Assembly: GCA_021292165.1 (NCBI GenBank)
Contig: CM037880.1
Location: forward strand, 23,338,051-23,402,050
Reading direction: 5' to 3'
DNA length: 64,000 nucleotides
Origin: Shinisaurus crocodilurus
Lineage: Eukaryota; Chordata; Lepidosauria; Squamata; Shinisauridae
In this document: positions 21,775 through 32,913 of the stretch, in pieces
How the letters are laid out: each line of letters opens with the position of its first letter
Numbering within the stretch: position 1 is the stretch's first letter
The notes under the pieces: generated by a model
Seen by the model: only the letters and a program-made list of their open reading frames with translations
Database searches by the model: none
What the model was told of the DNA's origin: nothing
Program-made: the position numbers and the translations under genes

Positions 21775-21842
21775 TATGTATGTATGCGTGTGTCTATGTA
21801 TGTATGTATGTATGTATGTGCATGTGGGTATGCATATGTGTT
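21775..21842. repeat. (ATGT)n microsatellite, imperfect
   Basis: TATG/TGTA tetramers, purest at about 21795-21820. Confidence 0.9.
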
Positions 21843-21894
21843 GCCCCTTACTCAGTGCCCAGATCTGGGGTTTCAGAGTTTGCAAGTCTGTGCA

Positions 21895-21919
21895 TATTTA
21901 TTTATTTATTTATTTATTT
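21895..21919. repeat. (TTTA)n microsatellite
   Basis: Six tetramers; a (GTT)n run follows at 21993-22011. Confidence 0.93.
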
Positions 21920-22011
21920 CATTTTCATATGTTACTAGTTTATGCAATACACTTTCCTATGTATGCAAAGATAGGAATAATTCCCTGGGTTTTTGTTGTT
22001 GTTGTTGTTGT

Positions 22012-22500
22012 TTTGCTTTTGTTTTTAATGTAATATCAGAAGCAACCCTTATTTTAGCCCCTTAAAAAAATAAAAATGCATCCAGCAGCATTCACTCTGT
22101 GTGCGCATAGCCCTGTATATCGGATTCTAACACACACAGCAACCCCCCTGCCAAATAATTGTCTTCCTGCATCTTTTGACAGTCTAAACCTGTTCTGCCT
22201 AGAAGCTGCTTCCAGCTTCTCTGTTAGATCCGTGCCCTAAAGGATCGTTTTGAGTGAAAGCATGCTTGCGCTTTAGAAGTCCGTGAAAAATTACCCGATG
22301 TGGATACTTTGTGGTTGTTCTTTTATCACTTCTTCCAGAGATTACACATCACCTGAAGAAGGTGTCTTTCTGCCAGCCTGAGTCAGAACATCTGCTTACG
22401 TGATCCTGTGAATTGCTTATGAACTTCCCTTTCAGAGTTCTAAAGGTGGGAAATCATGAGGCATAAAGGGTGTTTGGTGGCGCAATGCTGCTGTGAGAGG
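22012..22500. other. No gene recognised
   Basis: Unassigned DNA, no clear repeat. Confidence 0.35.
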
Positions 22501-22508
22501 CTCCAAGG

Positions 22509-22633
22509 CAGTGTTCTCCAACCTTGGGTCCCCAGATGTTTTTGGCCTACAACTCCCAGCATGCTACGCTGGCTGGGGTATGCTGGGAGTTGTAGGCCAA
22601 AAACATCTGGGTACCCAAGGTTGGAGAACACTG
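22509..22633. mobile_element. Palindromic hAT MITE, TSD CTCCAAGG/CTCTAGGG
   Basis: Arms CAGTGTTCTCCAACCTTGGG and its complement; flanking octamers agree at 6/8. The inner core CTACAACTCCCAGCATGC is in both arms. Confidence 0.9.
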
Positions 22634-22641
22634 CTCTAGGG

Positions 22642-24488
22642 GGTTGATTACTCATCTCTGTTACGCAGAGCAGAGACTTGGTGTGGAAAGTGGCGTATGA
22701 GGGGAATATCTCATAACAGTGTCATCTATGCACTAAGTTTGAACTGTGCTGGCAAAATCATGATGTGATGATTTATCTGAAGAAAATAATCGAGTAATAG
22801 ATATAGAAGTCAACCTCATTGAGATGTAGATGCATATGATGTCCTTGAGGCTGGCAAATACAGAATTTAAAATGGATATAGCAGAATGAGCATCAAGCCA
22901 TGTATGAGACAGCTGAAAGGAGAGGCTATTGAAAGAAAAACATTTTGGTAGAACAGAGAAACTCAGTATCATGACTCAAGAGGATCAGGGGTAGAAAATA
23001 TCATTTCCCTGTGTTAGCACACCCCAAGGGCTTAAATCTATTCCTTGGAGAGGCCGAGTGGTACAACCATCGCATGGAGGCTTGTGGGACTTTCTGAAGC
23101 AGTGTTAGCCAGCTAGGTTTCGTTGATCTGTGGAAAGGAAAGGCAGAGACAGAGCACATCAGGTCTCTGTAACCGAGTCATTGTGTATCCTACTAGGCTT
23201 GTGGTTTCAGCTTTGGGTCTTGAATCTGAGTCCCCGCAGTTTCTTATGGGACAAGTTCAAGATTTTGTAAATGGAGCAGTTTGGGTGGGCATTACATTTG
23301 GTGACTGTTTTTAACCCAGCAGCAGCCAAAGTTGGATCAAAGTTGTGGAGAAAGCCTGACACGAGTATACATGCACACGCACACACCAGTCTCCTTCCAA
23401 GGGGGAGGGGGGCGAGGAAGGGAGATTGGGTTACAGGGAAGCGGCCAGACGGGCCGGCATCCCAACAATGGAGAGTATCGGTTGGAATCCACAAAACCCA
23501 GGAAAGGACCATCAAGACCATCAAACTAACAGGGTAGTCTCAAAGAGCTGTAAAGTACCCAACACGTCACCTTCTTCCCTGGCAGGAATAAGCCCACCTG
23601 ACACGAAGGGGCAGGCATAGCCCCACCTGACCCTTGAGGGCGGGGAGAGCGGGAAACCCAGGGGTAGAAAACCCCTCTCCCCTCCTTTTGTTGGTTGTTG
23701 GGAACACGGGGTGCTTTTGATCAAGATCCATCCTCCAGCAGCGGCTGGAGTAAGCTGTTCTCCTCCCCGGATCAGGACAGACCCGGAGCCAGGCTGAAAT
23801 TGACTAGCGTGAAGTCTTTAGTCTAAAGTATTTGTCTCCATTATGGGTGGGAAGGGGGAGGGGGAGGGGGAGGGAACTAGGCTGTGAAGCAATCTTTGGG
23901 GTATGATCTGTACTGTGCTAAGGCCAGGCACAGACTGGAAGGAATCCAGTCATGCTCATGATATCATGTTGACTCAAGACTAATTCAACCCCTGCCAGAA
24001 GTTGCTGACCCCTCCCTTGCACTGGAGTTTTTGTTATACTTATTGACTGCATCCAGAGTAGTGGCATTGTCCTGTTCTGTTTTTCTGAACACATAGGCCT
24101 TTTGTGTTTCCAGCTCCTGAGCTCCCTGGCTAGCTGCGGATCCAAATTTAAAACCAGCATTATAAAAAACAACAACAATCCACACACCTAATCATCAGAG
24201 CTCTTCAATAAATACAAGCCCAAGGCCACCGTGGGTATGCAGAATTAGATTTGCCTTGATTTTTCGATCCCAGTCTGCAAATTCTGCAAATTCTGCAGCT
24301 GATTCCTGTAATTTTGGGTAAAGAGGTTGAACAGCCAGACATTTAAAGAAAAGGTCTATGCCACTCAGATTTTGATAGTGGCAAATCAGGAGGAGATTCA
24401 TTCATGGAATAACAATGGGCACCAGTGTGGGACTTCCTGCAGTTAATTTCTAAATAGATAGGTGTTTTTTTAATTATTATTTCAGATA
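22642..24488. other. No gene recognised; GC-rich unit and G-run tract inside
   Basis: About 1.8 kb. A GC-rich, CACCTGAC-repeating segment at 23.4-23.8 kb has the look of an LTR or CpG-rich unit but lacks demonstrable ends. At 23845-23874 GGG-type runs alternate with A. No exon is supported. Confidence 0.35.
23845..23874 (+). repeat. (GGGGGA)n tract, G-quadruplex-prone
   Basis: Six G-runs of three or more separated by one or two bases satisfy the usual G3+N1-7 quadruplex rule on the plus strand. Confidence 0.85.
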
Positions 24489-24684
24489 TTAGGAACATAG
24501 GAAGCTGCTTTATACCAAGTCAGACGATTGGTCCATCAAGCTCAGAACTGTACTGTCTGCACTGAATGGTAACAGCTCTCCGGGGTTTCTGACAGGATTC
24601 CTACCTGGAGATGCCCGGGATTGAACTTGGGAGACCTTCTGCATGCAAAGCATGTAATTCATCCCTTAGCTACAACCCTTCCCC
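24489..24684 (-). mobile_element. tRNA-Ala-headed SINE with CR1-like tail
   Basis: Read on the minus strand: the degraded tRNA-Ala(UGC)-like head has CATGCTTTGCATGCAGAAGG (anticodon arm) and a decayed TTCAATCCCGGG (B box). The body includes GGAGAGCTGTTACC, and the 3' end CTTCCTATGTTCCTAA is a CR1-type octamer tail. Other copies: 36.74 and 49.77 kb. Confidence 0.82.
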
Positions 24685-24734
24685 AATCCTGCGATGAGCT
24701 CTGCCCCCGAATTACCGTAAGTCTTCAGGTAGAG

Positions 24735-24764
24735 GTGTGTGTGTGTGTGTGTGTGTGCGTGCGT
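24735..24764. repeat. (TG)n microsatellite
   Basis: TG run ending in GCGTGCG. Confidence 0.95.
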
Positions 24765-26593
24765 GCCCTCAAATGGCAAAGATTCTGGGAAGGGGGCAGT
24801 GCAAGTCACAATGCCTTTGCAGTGGGTTAGCTTGATTTGACTACTATAAGGATATTTAGACTGTGCTCAATAACTATGTTTATTAGCACTCACTGTACCA
24901 AGAGTGTATCAGACTATTGGACTAGATGTAATCTCCTAAGTGAAAAATGTGCCAAGACAGAGGGCCAAATTGGAGGTGGTAATACACCAGCTGACTCCAC
25001 AGATGGAGGACAGAACACTCTTGAACCAAACCAAATTTGGTACTACATTGCTACCTGCAGCTAACATTTCCTAACACGAATGTTCCCCTTGTTTCTCTCT
25101 CAAGAGCTTCCTTTTACACATACTGTTTTAATAGCTCTCTACAGTTCTCCCCTGTAAGAGTGTGTGTCACTGACATTTTGTCTTAAAGAATACAAGATAC
25201 GAGGTGGATACCTTTTCATATGTTTGCTTCTGTCAGTGAGTGCGTGCCAATCTTCAGTGCCAATCTCCTAGCCACTCTTCAGGACGTGCTGACAGGAAAC
25301 CACGTGAAACGTGAAGGCTGGCAAACTCCCATCAACAGAAGTTGGTTCAATAAACATTGGGGTGACGTTAGAATATATAGCTTAAGGGCAGGAAAGGGTA
25401 GTGAAAAAAATACAATTATTAAAGATCAAAGATTTTGATACAGATAAACAAATCATGGATGACTTGGGAGCAGCACTGCTAGGCAATTACTATGTGTTTC
25501 CCTCATTTCTTCCCTGCTCTGCCTGAACAGAAAAGCCATCATGTTGGCCTGTTGTGCTTATGCCCAAGCCAACTATGAACAGTATTTGGCACAAGGCCTA
25601 GCCTAGGCCTGGGCCTGGTTTGTGTTCAGTTGGCTGTTGATACTGGCTCCAGATAATGGGAATGGAAAGACCCCATCACAGTACCTCTCATTTGTTTTGT
25701 TCTTTAAATCCTGCATTACATGTTGTAGAGTCATATATAATAAATGTAGTGTGAATTACAAATGTGAATATCTTCACATAAATCTCTTCATTTTTGTTTG
25801 TTTGTTTCCCTAGAGGCTGATGTTTTACGCTCCATATATTCAGTACCTTGCATGGGGAGTTCTTCATCTAAAAGATCATAAACTAATGTTTTTCAACCAA
25901 GGGTGCATATAACCCTCATGAGTATGCATCTGATTGGTAAAACTACTCAACACAAAGCAATTAGGTCTGTCTCCATCTTGGAACAGCAAGCTAGTGGAAG
26001 AGCAGAAGTTACGCAAGAAGCTCTTTGTGCAGAAACAGGAAACAAAAGGCTGTGTTGGTAACGCTCAACCAACTTCCTTTGTTGCACTCATTACACAGGA
26101 AGCTAAGCCAAACGAAAACTTTGCCGGCTAGGCCTGGTGTATGCTCACCTGTCATGTACACTCTTGTGTCTGATTTGAGTTGAGTTGTGTAAGAGAAGTA
26201 TTATACACATGTCTTCTTTTCTGAAGAGATACGAAAGCAACTGCAGTAGATAACATCCTTCTTGTTTTGACAAAACGTGACTCAGCTGAGTCCGTTTCCT
26301 GCATCAGATATGGCAAACTATCAGCCTATGAAAGCTCATGCCAAAATAAACTACACTTAGGCTGTGGGTTGCAACTACAGATAACGTATTGTGTTGTGCT
26401 TGTGGTACTGAACACTCTTACTTGTGAGAAATGGGATGGCCTGGTGGTGCTCAATTGCTATGTGAAATTATTGAATTCCTGTCTACCACTTTGGGTTCCC
26501 TGGTCCGTAGCCTCCAGCATTTCCCTCGAGTATTTACTCCACTGTGTAGCTGCCCTGTAGAGAATTTCTCTGTGTGAGCCTGAGAGCAGGTTG
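24765..26593. other. No gene recognised
   Basis: About 1.8 kb without recognisable repeats or splice-supported frames. One of the longest quiet stretches of the window. Confidence 0.4.
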
Positions 26594-26601
26594 ATCTAGA
26601 A

Positions 26602-26655
26602 CAGTGTTCTCCAACCTTGGGTCCCCAGATGTTTTTGGCCTACAACTCCCAGCAT
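26602..26655 (+). mobile_element. Half hAT MITE with target duplication
   Basis: Only the left arm is present: CAGTGTTCTCCAACCTTGGG through CTACAACTCCCAGCAT. It is nevertheless bracketed by ATCTAGAA (26594-26601) and CTCTAGAA (26656-26663), a 7/8 TA-centred match. The right arm is cleanly missing. Confidence 0.8.
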
Positions 26656-26806
26656 CTCTAGAACCACCATTGCTTTCTTCAACGTGGACTCCTGACTCAT
26701 AGTCAGGCAGGGCTGTGCTCCTGCTGCTGGCAAAGGCAGAAGTGAGCTAGCTGGGCAGTTTCCTAATACACACACAGGTTGCTTTGGTCCCTTCTGTTCC
26801 TTTCAG

Positions 26807-26856
26807 ATGGGGATAGTGGAGCTGCAGTTGCCGTGGAGAAAGGAGAACAAGCTCAG
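26807..26856 (+). other. Candidate 50-nt internal exon
   Basis: A pyrimidine tract and acceptor (CCCTTCTGTTCCTTTCAG) precede, and a strong donor (CTCAG|GTAAGA) follows. In the phase that takes two bases from the start, the exon reads GDSGAAVAVEKGEQAQ without a stop; 50 nt would join a phase-1 to a phase-0 boundary. I do not recognise the protein, and no neighbouring exon was found, so this may be a chance match. Confidence 0.3.
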
Positions 26857-27020
26857 GTAAGAGTGCGCACACGGTGTCAGTATGTACCAAACCCAGCACT
26901 TTTTATTTGTTTATTTTTTTTACTTCCTCACGCTTGCTTGCTTTGCTTTGCTTGCTTGGAGAAGCAACCAATACATACCGTATACTCACACACATGGTTC
27001 TCTGTCATCCAAGACTGTAG

Positions 27021-27276
27021 GACATGAAAATAATGGACTGAAATTACAGGAAGGCAGATTCTGGTTGAACATCAGAAAAGAGCTTCCTACCCATCATAGC
27101 AGTCAGGCAATGGAACCAACTGCCTAGGGAGGTGGTGAGCTCTATGTTGCTGGAGATATTCAAGCAGAGACTGGACAGCCATCTGTCAGGGATGCTTTAA
27201 ACTGGATTCCTAGACTGAGAAGGGGGTTGGACTCCATGGCCTAAATGGCCCCTTCCAACTCTATGGCTCTATAAAT
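27021..27276 (+). mobile_element. CR1 LINE 3' end
   Basis: AATGGAACCAACTGCCTAGG, GGAGGTGGTGAGCTCTATG and GGGGGTTGGACTCCATGGCC match the CR1 ORF2 tail and 3' UTR. The final octamers have decayed to CTATGGCTCTAT. Confidence 0.88.
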
Positions 27277-27339
27277 AGCCAGTTAGTTTAACAGACTGAG
27301 AACATGCCAGTTCTTGTTCATCCTGCTCTAGGCAGAACC

Positions 27340-27492
27340 TGTGTGGTATAATGGTTACAGTGAGTATGCTTGGGCTAGTCACAGTCTCAGCCTAACCTAT
27401 CCTGTGGGGTGTTGCGAGGAAATAGGATAAAAGGAAGGAATTGAGAACACTGCCTTGAGTTCCTTTGAAGCAGGAAAGGATAAAAAAAGTAA
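27340..27492 (+). mobile_element. tRNA-derived SINE, heavily diverged
   Basis: TGTGGTATAATGGTTACAG, then GGGCTAGTCACAGTCTCAGC and TGCCTTGAGTTCCTTTGAAG keep the order of the SINE, with internal deletions. Confidence 0.6.
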
Positions 27493-28640
27493 AAATAGGC
27501 AGCCCCTGGCTCCTCATGAATTCCATTCACCAATAAGATAAGGGCACCTCAAGGATTTTTCCCACCCTTTTCGTCCAATGCCACGGGATCCCATGTTTCC
27601 AGATAAACGAGGACATGAAAGAATAAGGGAGTATATGAAGGAAAGAGTTGATGGCCAGTACGAAACAGGGGCTGGAAGAAATCTTCACACATACACAGGA
27701 AGAATTGTGTGCTGCCGCTGGCAGCCTTAGTGTAGAATGAACACACAAGGGGAACTTTGGAGGCTGCAGACCAGGGAACTCCAAGAGGTGGGCAGGAGTC
27801 TGAGAGGAAGAGAATTTCACATTGCAATTTGGAAATCTTTGGTTGCAGCCCACTCATAGGCCCTCAGTGGCTATTAGTCATTAACCATGAAGGCTAAATG
27901 CAACATGTTCGCTACACCTTTGATTTGTAGATACTGGCGACAAGCAGAGATGGCTATTAGCATTCCCAATTCCAGACCAGGACAACTGGACAAGGCAGGG
28001 GAAAGTGCTGCTCATGCCCCAGCTGAGTATATTTTTCTGCTAAGGACTGGGACTACCGCTTCTAAAATGCCCAGTGGGAACCTGCCCCTGCACAGATGAT
28101 TTCCACCAGAGAGAAGGCCCTCCAAGGTGGAAATGGTGCACAGCGCATTTGTTTACCACTAGAGACTCTGGGACTGGTAGTTCTATTCCAAAACCCTGGG
28201 GGGATGCTGCGCTAGGGCTTGTGGAGCACCCATCACTAACATCTCCACAAGCTCTTTCCCAGTTCCCAAGGTAAGTTTCTGGGCCTTGAAGGGGAAGGAA
28301 ACCGGACAGGACCTTGCTTGCCGCAGGTTGTCGAGCAGGGCTATGCTTGCCTCTGTCTTGCTCACAAGCATTTCAAGCTGGGACACTCACTTTTGTGAGC
28401 ACCCCTGCTCAAATGCTCATAACACCTCTACTTGCTTGTGAGCTTCAGGAAGCTACTACCTGGCTGGCTGCTATCAGAATGCTAGACCAGAGAGACACTA
28501 TGAAGTTGGGCTGGTCCAGTAGGACAACTTATATAGACTAGACAGCATTTGAACCCATGGGGAGTGAGGTTTTCTTGTTAGTGAAAGTATGCAACAACTT
28601 GGGACTGAAATACCTGATGGAGCACTTCCTCCCATACCAA
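27493..28640. other. No gene recognised
   Basis: A consensus donor CCCAAG|GTAAGT lies at 28266-28277 at the end of a 66-codon frame, but no acceptor or family match supports an exon. CGAAACAGGGGC-type words suggest decayed LINE sequence. Confidence 0.35.
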
Positions 28641-28689
28641 CCTATCCATGCATTTCGTTCTCTGAGTACCATCAACAGGAGAAATATAG

Positions 28690-29075
28690 TCATGAACTAC
28701 GAATACGATCATGAACAACCTCAGGGGGCAGCAGCCACCCATGTACATACCAAAGGAGAGGGCCTTTTCTGTCATGTCTCCCTAACTTTGGAACACCCTT
28801 CCTAAGGCATCAACATTACAGTCTGTTTGGTGCCAGATCTGGGGGGGAGGAAAAACTAGCTCAGGAATTTTGATTGATTGCATTGCTTCTGGTTGTATAA
28901 TTTTATTGTTTGTTGCCTATGAGTTTTTATTGTTATGGTAGTATTTATTTTTCTTTCTTTTTTTAATAGTATTGTAATTTTTGTTTTTGTTTTTAATGTC
29001 TCTACACTGCTCTGGAATCCTTTTTTAGAGGAAGGGCAGTCTAGAAAAAAATCTAAATAGGTAAATGCATCTATG
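28690..29075 (+). mobile_element. Diverged LINE-like fragment, probably L2-related
   Basis: GGAGAGGGCCTTTTCTGTC with CCCTAACTTTGGAACACCC mimics the L2 phrase, and AGGAAGGGCAGTCTAGAAAAA resembles an L2 3' end. The phrase GAACAACCTCAGGGGGCAG has a relative at about 30560. Confidence 0.45.
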
Positions 29076-31314
29076 TATGTATTTAAGAGATTTTATATCT
29101 TGCTTTTCAGCTCCATGAAGTCCCAAGGTGGCTTCTGATGAAAACAAGTTTTAAAACAAACTTGCCTACATAAGATAGGCACCCTATGCTCTGTTGTGTC
29201 TCCTGTATGCAATATATTTGAAAGCCTTTCTGCTTATTTTTGTTCCAGAGGGCAGTTTTCTGTTCTACTTAATAAAATACTTTATTTAAAAACTGATGCT
29301 CCAATTGACACAGAAGAGGTTTTAATGTTCAAGATAAACTGTTTTTCATTAAGCAAAGCTATCCTGTGGCACTAGTAAGCTTACTTGGAGGCACAGCAAG
29401 AGGTAATAGGAATAGAAAAATCAAGTGAAGCAAAGACCTACAGCTCGACGCATAATCATTTCCTTTCTGTTAGAAATGTAGGAGCCAAGAATATTTGGCC
29501 AAGTTGTTACGTCTTCTATTGTAAAGTATTCAGTTGACAAAATGTGCTTGTATTGTATTGTATTATATTATATGCGGCATTGTATTTTGTAATATTGTCT
29601 CTTGGCAGGGAGGAAGTTGTTAAAACAATCGTACTTTTACATCTGTCAGCTCAAGGCTATTTGAGACTTGTTCCAGTGGAAGCTGAACATTTCAACTATT
29701 TCCTTCCTTTCGTTTGTCCTATTCCTCCCTTTACAGGGGTCATGCATTACCAGACAAGGTAGGGACTTGAGTGAATGGCTGTGGTTCCTTGGGAATACAT
29801 AGTCTCCCACACCAATGAAAACAAACAAATTCTGGCATGGAGCATTTCTCACATATTTTCTCATGTCTTCCTGCCTTTGGAGCTGGTTCTCACATTACCG
29901 TTGGGTGGAGTTTGCACACACAGCTGCTTTCCCCACATCTTCATTCATGAGAACAATGTCACATGTGAACTGGTAGCTCGTGTATGTCAAGGATGCTATA
30001 TCATTTGTGATTTCCAATTAATTTTGAAGCAGCACAGATCAACAAAGTTACCCAGGGGACGTCCCTGAACTACCTTGAATGGAGAAGTGTGGACAATATC
30101 TCCACACTGACATCTTGCACACAATATGTGCAAAATCTAGCCCAACATAATGTGAAAGTTGGGCTATAGGCAACAAGATGAAAATTTGATCTTGCTTTGA
30201 CAATCCTAGTTCTCAAATTTGGACTCAGACTGAGAATTAATGTTCTCATGAAGAAGAATGAGAAAGCAAAGAATAAGAGTTCCACTTATTTGAGGGAAAT
30301 TAGCACAGAAACTATGCATACACCAGGAAGTAGCCATATGGCAATAGGAGCCAGGGGAAGTACAGGTGGAGAGTCACAACTAGGATACAGATCACATCTA
30401 GGATGCAGGTCAGGTAAAACTAGCAAATCATTTATCTATAAATAAGTGTGTGAAAAGTAATTCCATTTTCCTGGCTTCTATCCCTTCATGGCCCAGGCCC
30501 CAGAATGCTTCCATCATATAATGAGTCCAGAGACATGGAGGATGAGGAAGACTCAGATCACAAACAACCTCAGGAGGCAGTCACCCATGCTAGAGACTCC
30601 CAAAGAAAAGGAGCCGCAGCAGTGATGCCTCCATCCTCTCAATCTGACAATTCTTTTCCAGAATTATCTGTGGCTCTTGAGGGCACCCTTCTACTGCCAC
30701 TCACCAAGCCCAGGGGCAGCAGAAGAAGGCATCCCAGCTCTGCTGGAATAGAGCACTGGCCCTTTAAACCCCTTTCCACCAAGAGACAAGGCTTGAGACA
30801 CATGCCTCCCCACAGGACAAGTTAAGGTCTGGTCTCTGGAGCAATACTCCAGGCATTGGGCTTATCATTTGATCTTGCATCTAGCTTTATCTTGTATTCA
30901 GCCTCAAAGTGAGCTATCTCTGGCCCTGGGCAGCTGCTGATGACTCTGGGTTCTTGTCATGCACGGCCAATACATCCCATACATTTAAGGAATGTGTGTC
31001 CATGTGGTCCCAGATCCATGTGCTCACAGGACCACATGGACTAGCCATAACCCCACACACTACATATTCCATCCTCCATGGTGCACACGAGAAGGGGTTC
31101 TATGTACTGATCAATGCATACACAGAGAGCTCCTCCACAAGAGGGGGGATCTTGCTTAGTCGGGATACCCACTTGCATGAAAGGATGTCTATGGGTGCAA
31201 GTTGCTAGCCATGTAGAGACTCTTCGCATGTGCATCAAATACACGGACAGTAGGAGGTGTGGCAGCTGGTGACAGGGCTAGTCCACATGAACCCACAACT
31301 CCCCCACACATTCC
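29076..31314. other. No gene recognised
   Basis: 2.2 kb of mostly unassigned DNA. 29085-29150 resembles the reversed tail of a LINE or SINE (CCCAAGGTGGCTTC). A 106-codon frame at 30505-30825 begins with an acidic stretch, but I recognise no family. Confidence 0.35.
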
Positions 31315-31804
31315 AAGGGTGGACAGGTTTCCTACATTGTAGAGGACAGACCTCTGTTTGAAGGCATCCTCTATTTCAGGGCTCTCCAACCTTGTGTCCC
31401 CAGATGTTGCTGGGCTACAGCTCCCAGAATCCCTTGCCATTAGCCATGCTGGCTGGGTATGCTGGGAGCTGTAGGCCAGGAACATCTGGGGACCCAAGGT
31501 TGGAGAGCCCTGCTCTATTTGAAGAGCTGCCCAGTCCAAGTTGAGGTTAAAGATAAAGAACCCTAAGAAGAGAGATCCCATGGGCCTTGATGTTGTCCAT
31601 CAACAGTTAGCACCTGGACAGCAGACTGAGCAGGCACACCACACAGGGCACCTGGCACCTGGCCGCAGTTTCTTTCTATTTAAATTATAGTCATTATTTC
31701 TACATTTCCATCTATACATATGAATTGGTATGTGCAAATTGTATGCAGATGTGTGCCCTCTTTTGTCCCCCCTTTTGGCGATGTGGTGATGTTTTTGCCA
31801 CCCT
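31315..31804 (-). mobile_element. GTCCTCT-family hAT-like element with nested MITE
   Basis: It begins CAAGGGTGGACAGG and ends TTTTTGCCACCCTA. The interior matches the 14.63-kb copy (GAAGGCATCCTCT, TTAAAGATAAAGAACC, AATTGTATGCAGATG). A complete palindromic hAT MITE sits at 31377-31512. Confidence 0.75.
31377..31512. mobile_element. Palindromic hAT MITE, TSD CTCTATTT (nested)
   Basis: CAGGGCTCTCCAACCTTGTG is mirrored by CCAAGGTTGGAGAGCCCTG. The perfect TA-centred duplication CTCTATTT lies at 31369-31376 and 31513-31520. The core is the CTACAGCTCCCAGAAT variant. Confidence 0.94.
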
Positions 31805-32457
31805 ACTTGACCGCATGTCCGAGTCATCTCCACAGCGCTCTCTTTGTGGGTTCTGTATACAAATATAAAGGACAATTTCCTGTCACAAAGACTCACTGTC
31901 TAAAACAGAAAAAGGATGTATATGTGTGGGGAGGGGAAGGAGACAAAGGAAGGCGAGAATCCAGTCTGAGCATTTCCTTCCCTAACTGCACCTTCTGCAA
32001 GTTTTTACTCAGCAACCAATCTATATTAATTAGATGTGTGCATCTGTTCCTTTTGCCCGTGTGGATAAAATGAGGCCTGCATAGCTCCTGTGCTATAGTC
32101 CAGTGTGCTGTAGTTAAGAATGCTTCAATCCAACTGCAATCAATGGAACTCATGCACACTTAACTGTGCATTTGATTGCAGCCTGCAGTTTAAACTGTGG
32201 CACTCTCTCCATTCTGTAGAAGATGCAGGGCTGGAAATGCGAGCAGCTGAAGTACGGTACTGTTGATATATTTTTTAACATTGTTAATAGGAAAGAATCT
32301 AATTGACATACTACTTATCAAGCTAATGGAAGGTAACAGGAGGAAGACTAGTAAGAGGCCAGGAGAGACCCAGCTAGGAATTAATATCATAATACTGGTC
32401 ACCAGTATCCTTAGCAATATAGTGATTATCTCAGTCTCATAATCATTATCTAATTTA
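31805..32457. other. No gene recognised
   Basis: Unassigned DNA. Confidence 0.35.
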
Positions 32458-32553
32458 GGGTGCAATCCTATGCAAGTTTAGACAGAAAAGCATGCCCCAG
32501 CAGCTGGGAGCTGTAGGTCTTTTTTCTGTCTAAACTTGCATAGGATTGCGCCT
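32458..32553. mobile_element. PIF/Harbinger-like MITE, 96 bp
   Basis: GGGTGCAATCCTATGCAAGT is mirrored by ACTTGCATAGGATTGCGCC. TTA precedes; the right flank is TATA, so the duplication is imperfect. The left inner arm has been shortened. Confidence 0.75.
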
Positions 32554-32565
32554 ATACTCCAGTTC

Positions 32566-32705
32566 AAGGTGGGCAACTTGTGGCCCTCCAGATGTTTTGG
32601 TCTACAACTCCCATCAGCCTTAGCCAGCATAGCCAATAGTGGGGGGATGATGGGAGTTGTAGGCCAAAACATCTGGAGGGCCACAACTTAGTTGCCCACC
32701 CCCGC
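32566..32705. mobile_element. Palindromic hAT MITE (GGGCAACTTGTGGCCCTCCAG subfamily)
   Basis: GGGCAACTTGTGGCCCTCCA is mirrored by TGGAGGGCCACAACTTAGTT with a 4-bp insertion. The inner arms carry TACAACTCCCATCA and its complement. Confidence 0.82.
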
Positions 32706-32774
32706 TGTAGGTGGTATCATGGGAAAGGATAACTTTAGGTTGGTACCAAAAGTACACAATGAAATGCCTTTGGG

Positions 32775-32913
32775 TAGCCTTTCCCAACCTTGGGTCCCCA
32801 GACGGTGTTGAACCACAACTCCTATCATCCCCAGACAGCATGGCCATTGCTGGCTTGGGATGATGGGAGTTGTAGTCCAACACATCAGGAATGTGCCAGG
32901 TTGGGGAGGGCTG
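32775..32913. mobile_element. Palindromic hAT MITE (CAGCCTTCTCCAGCCTGG subfamily)
   Basis: TAGCCTTTCCCAACCTTGGG versus CCAGGTTGGGGAGGGCTG at the right; inner GTTGAACCACAACTCC and its complement. No clear duplication. Confidence 0.75.

Noticed and set aside
23400..23800. Solo LTR of an endogenous retrovirus
   Set aside because: No TG...CA ends with a short target duplication and no polyadenylation layout could be shown.
24600..24684. Apparent tRNA-Ala gene on the minus strand
   Set aside because: The acceptor and D arms are degraded and it continues into a SINE body with a CR1-like tail.
32489..32551. Second hAT MITE at 32.46 kb
   Set aside because: The CTGGGAGCTGTAGG core is shared, but the ends are GGGTGCAATCC, so the copy belongs to the TAA/TTA-flanked family.
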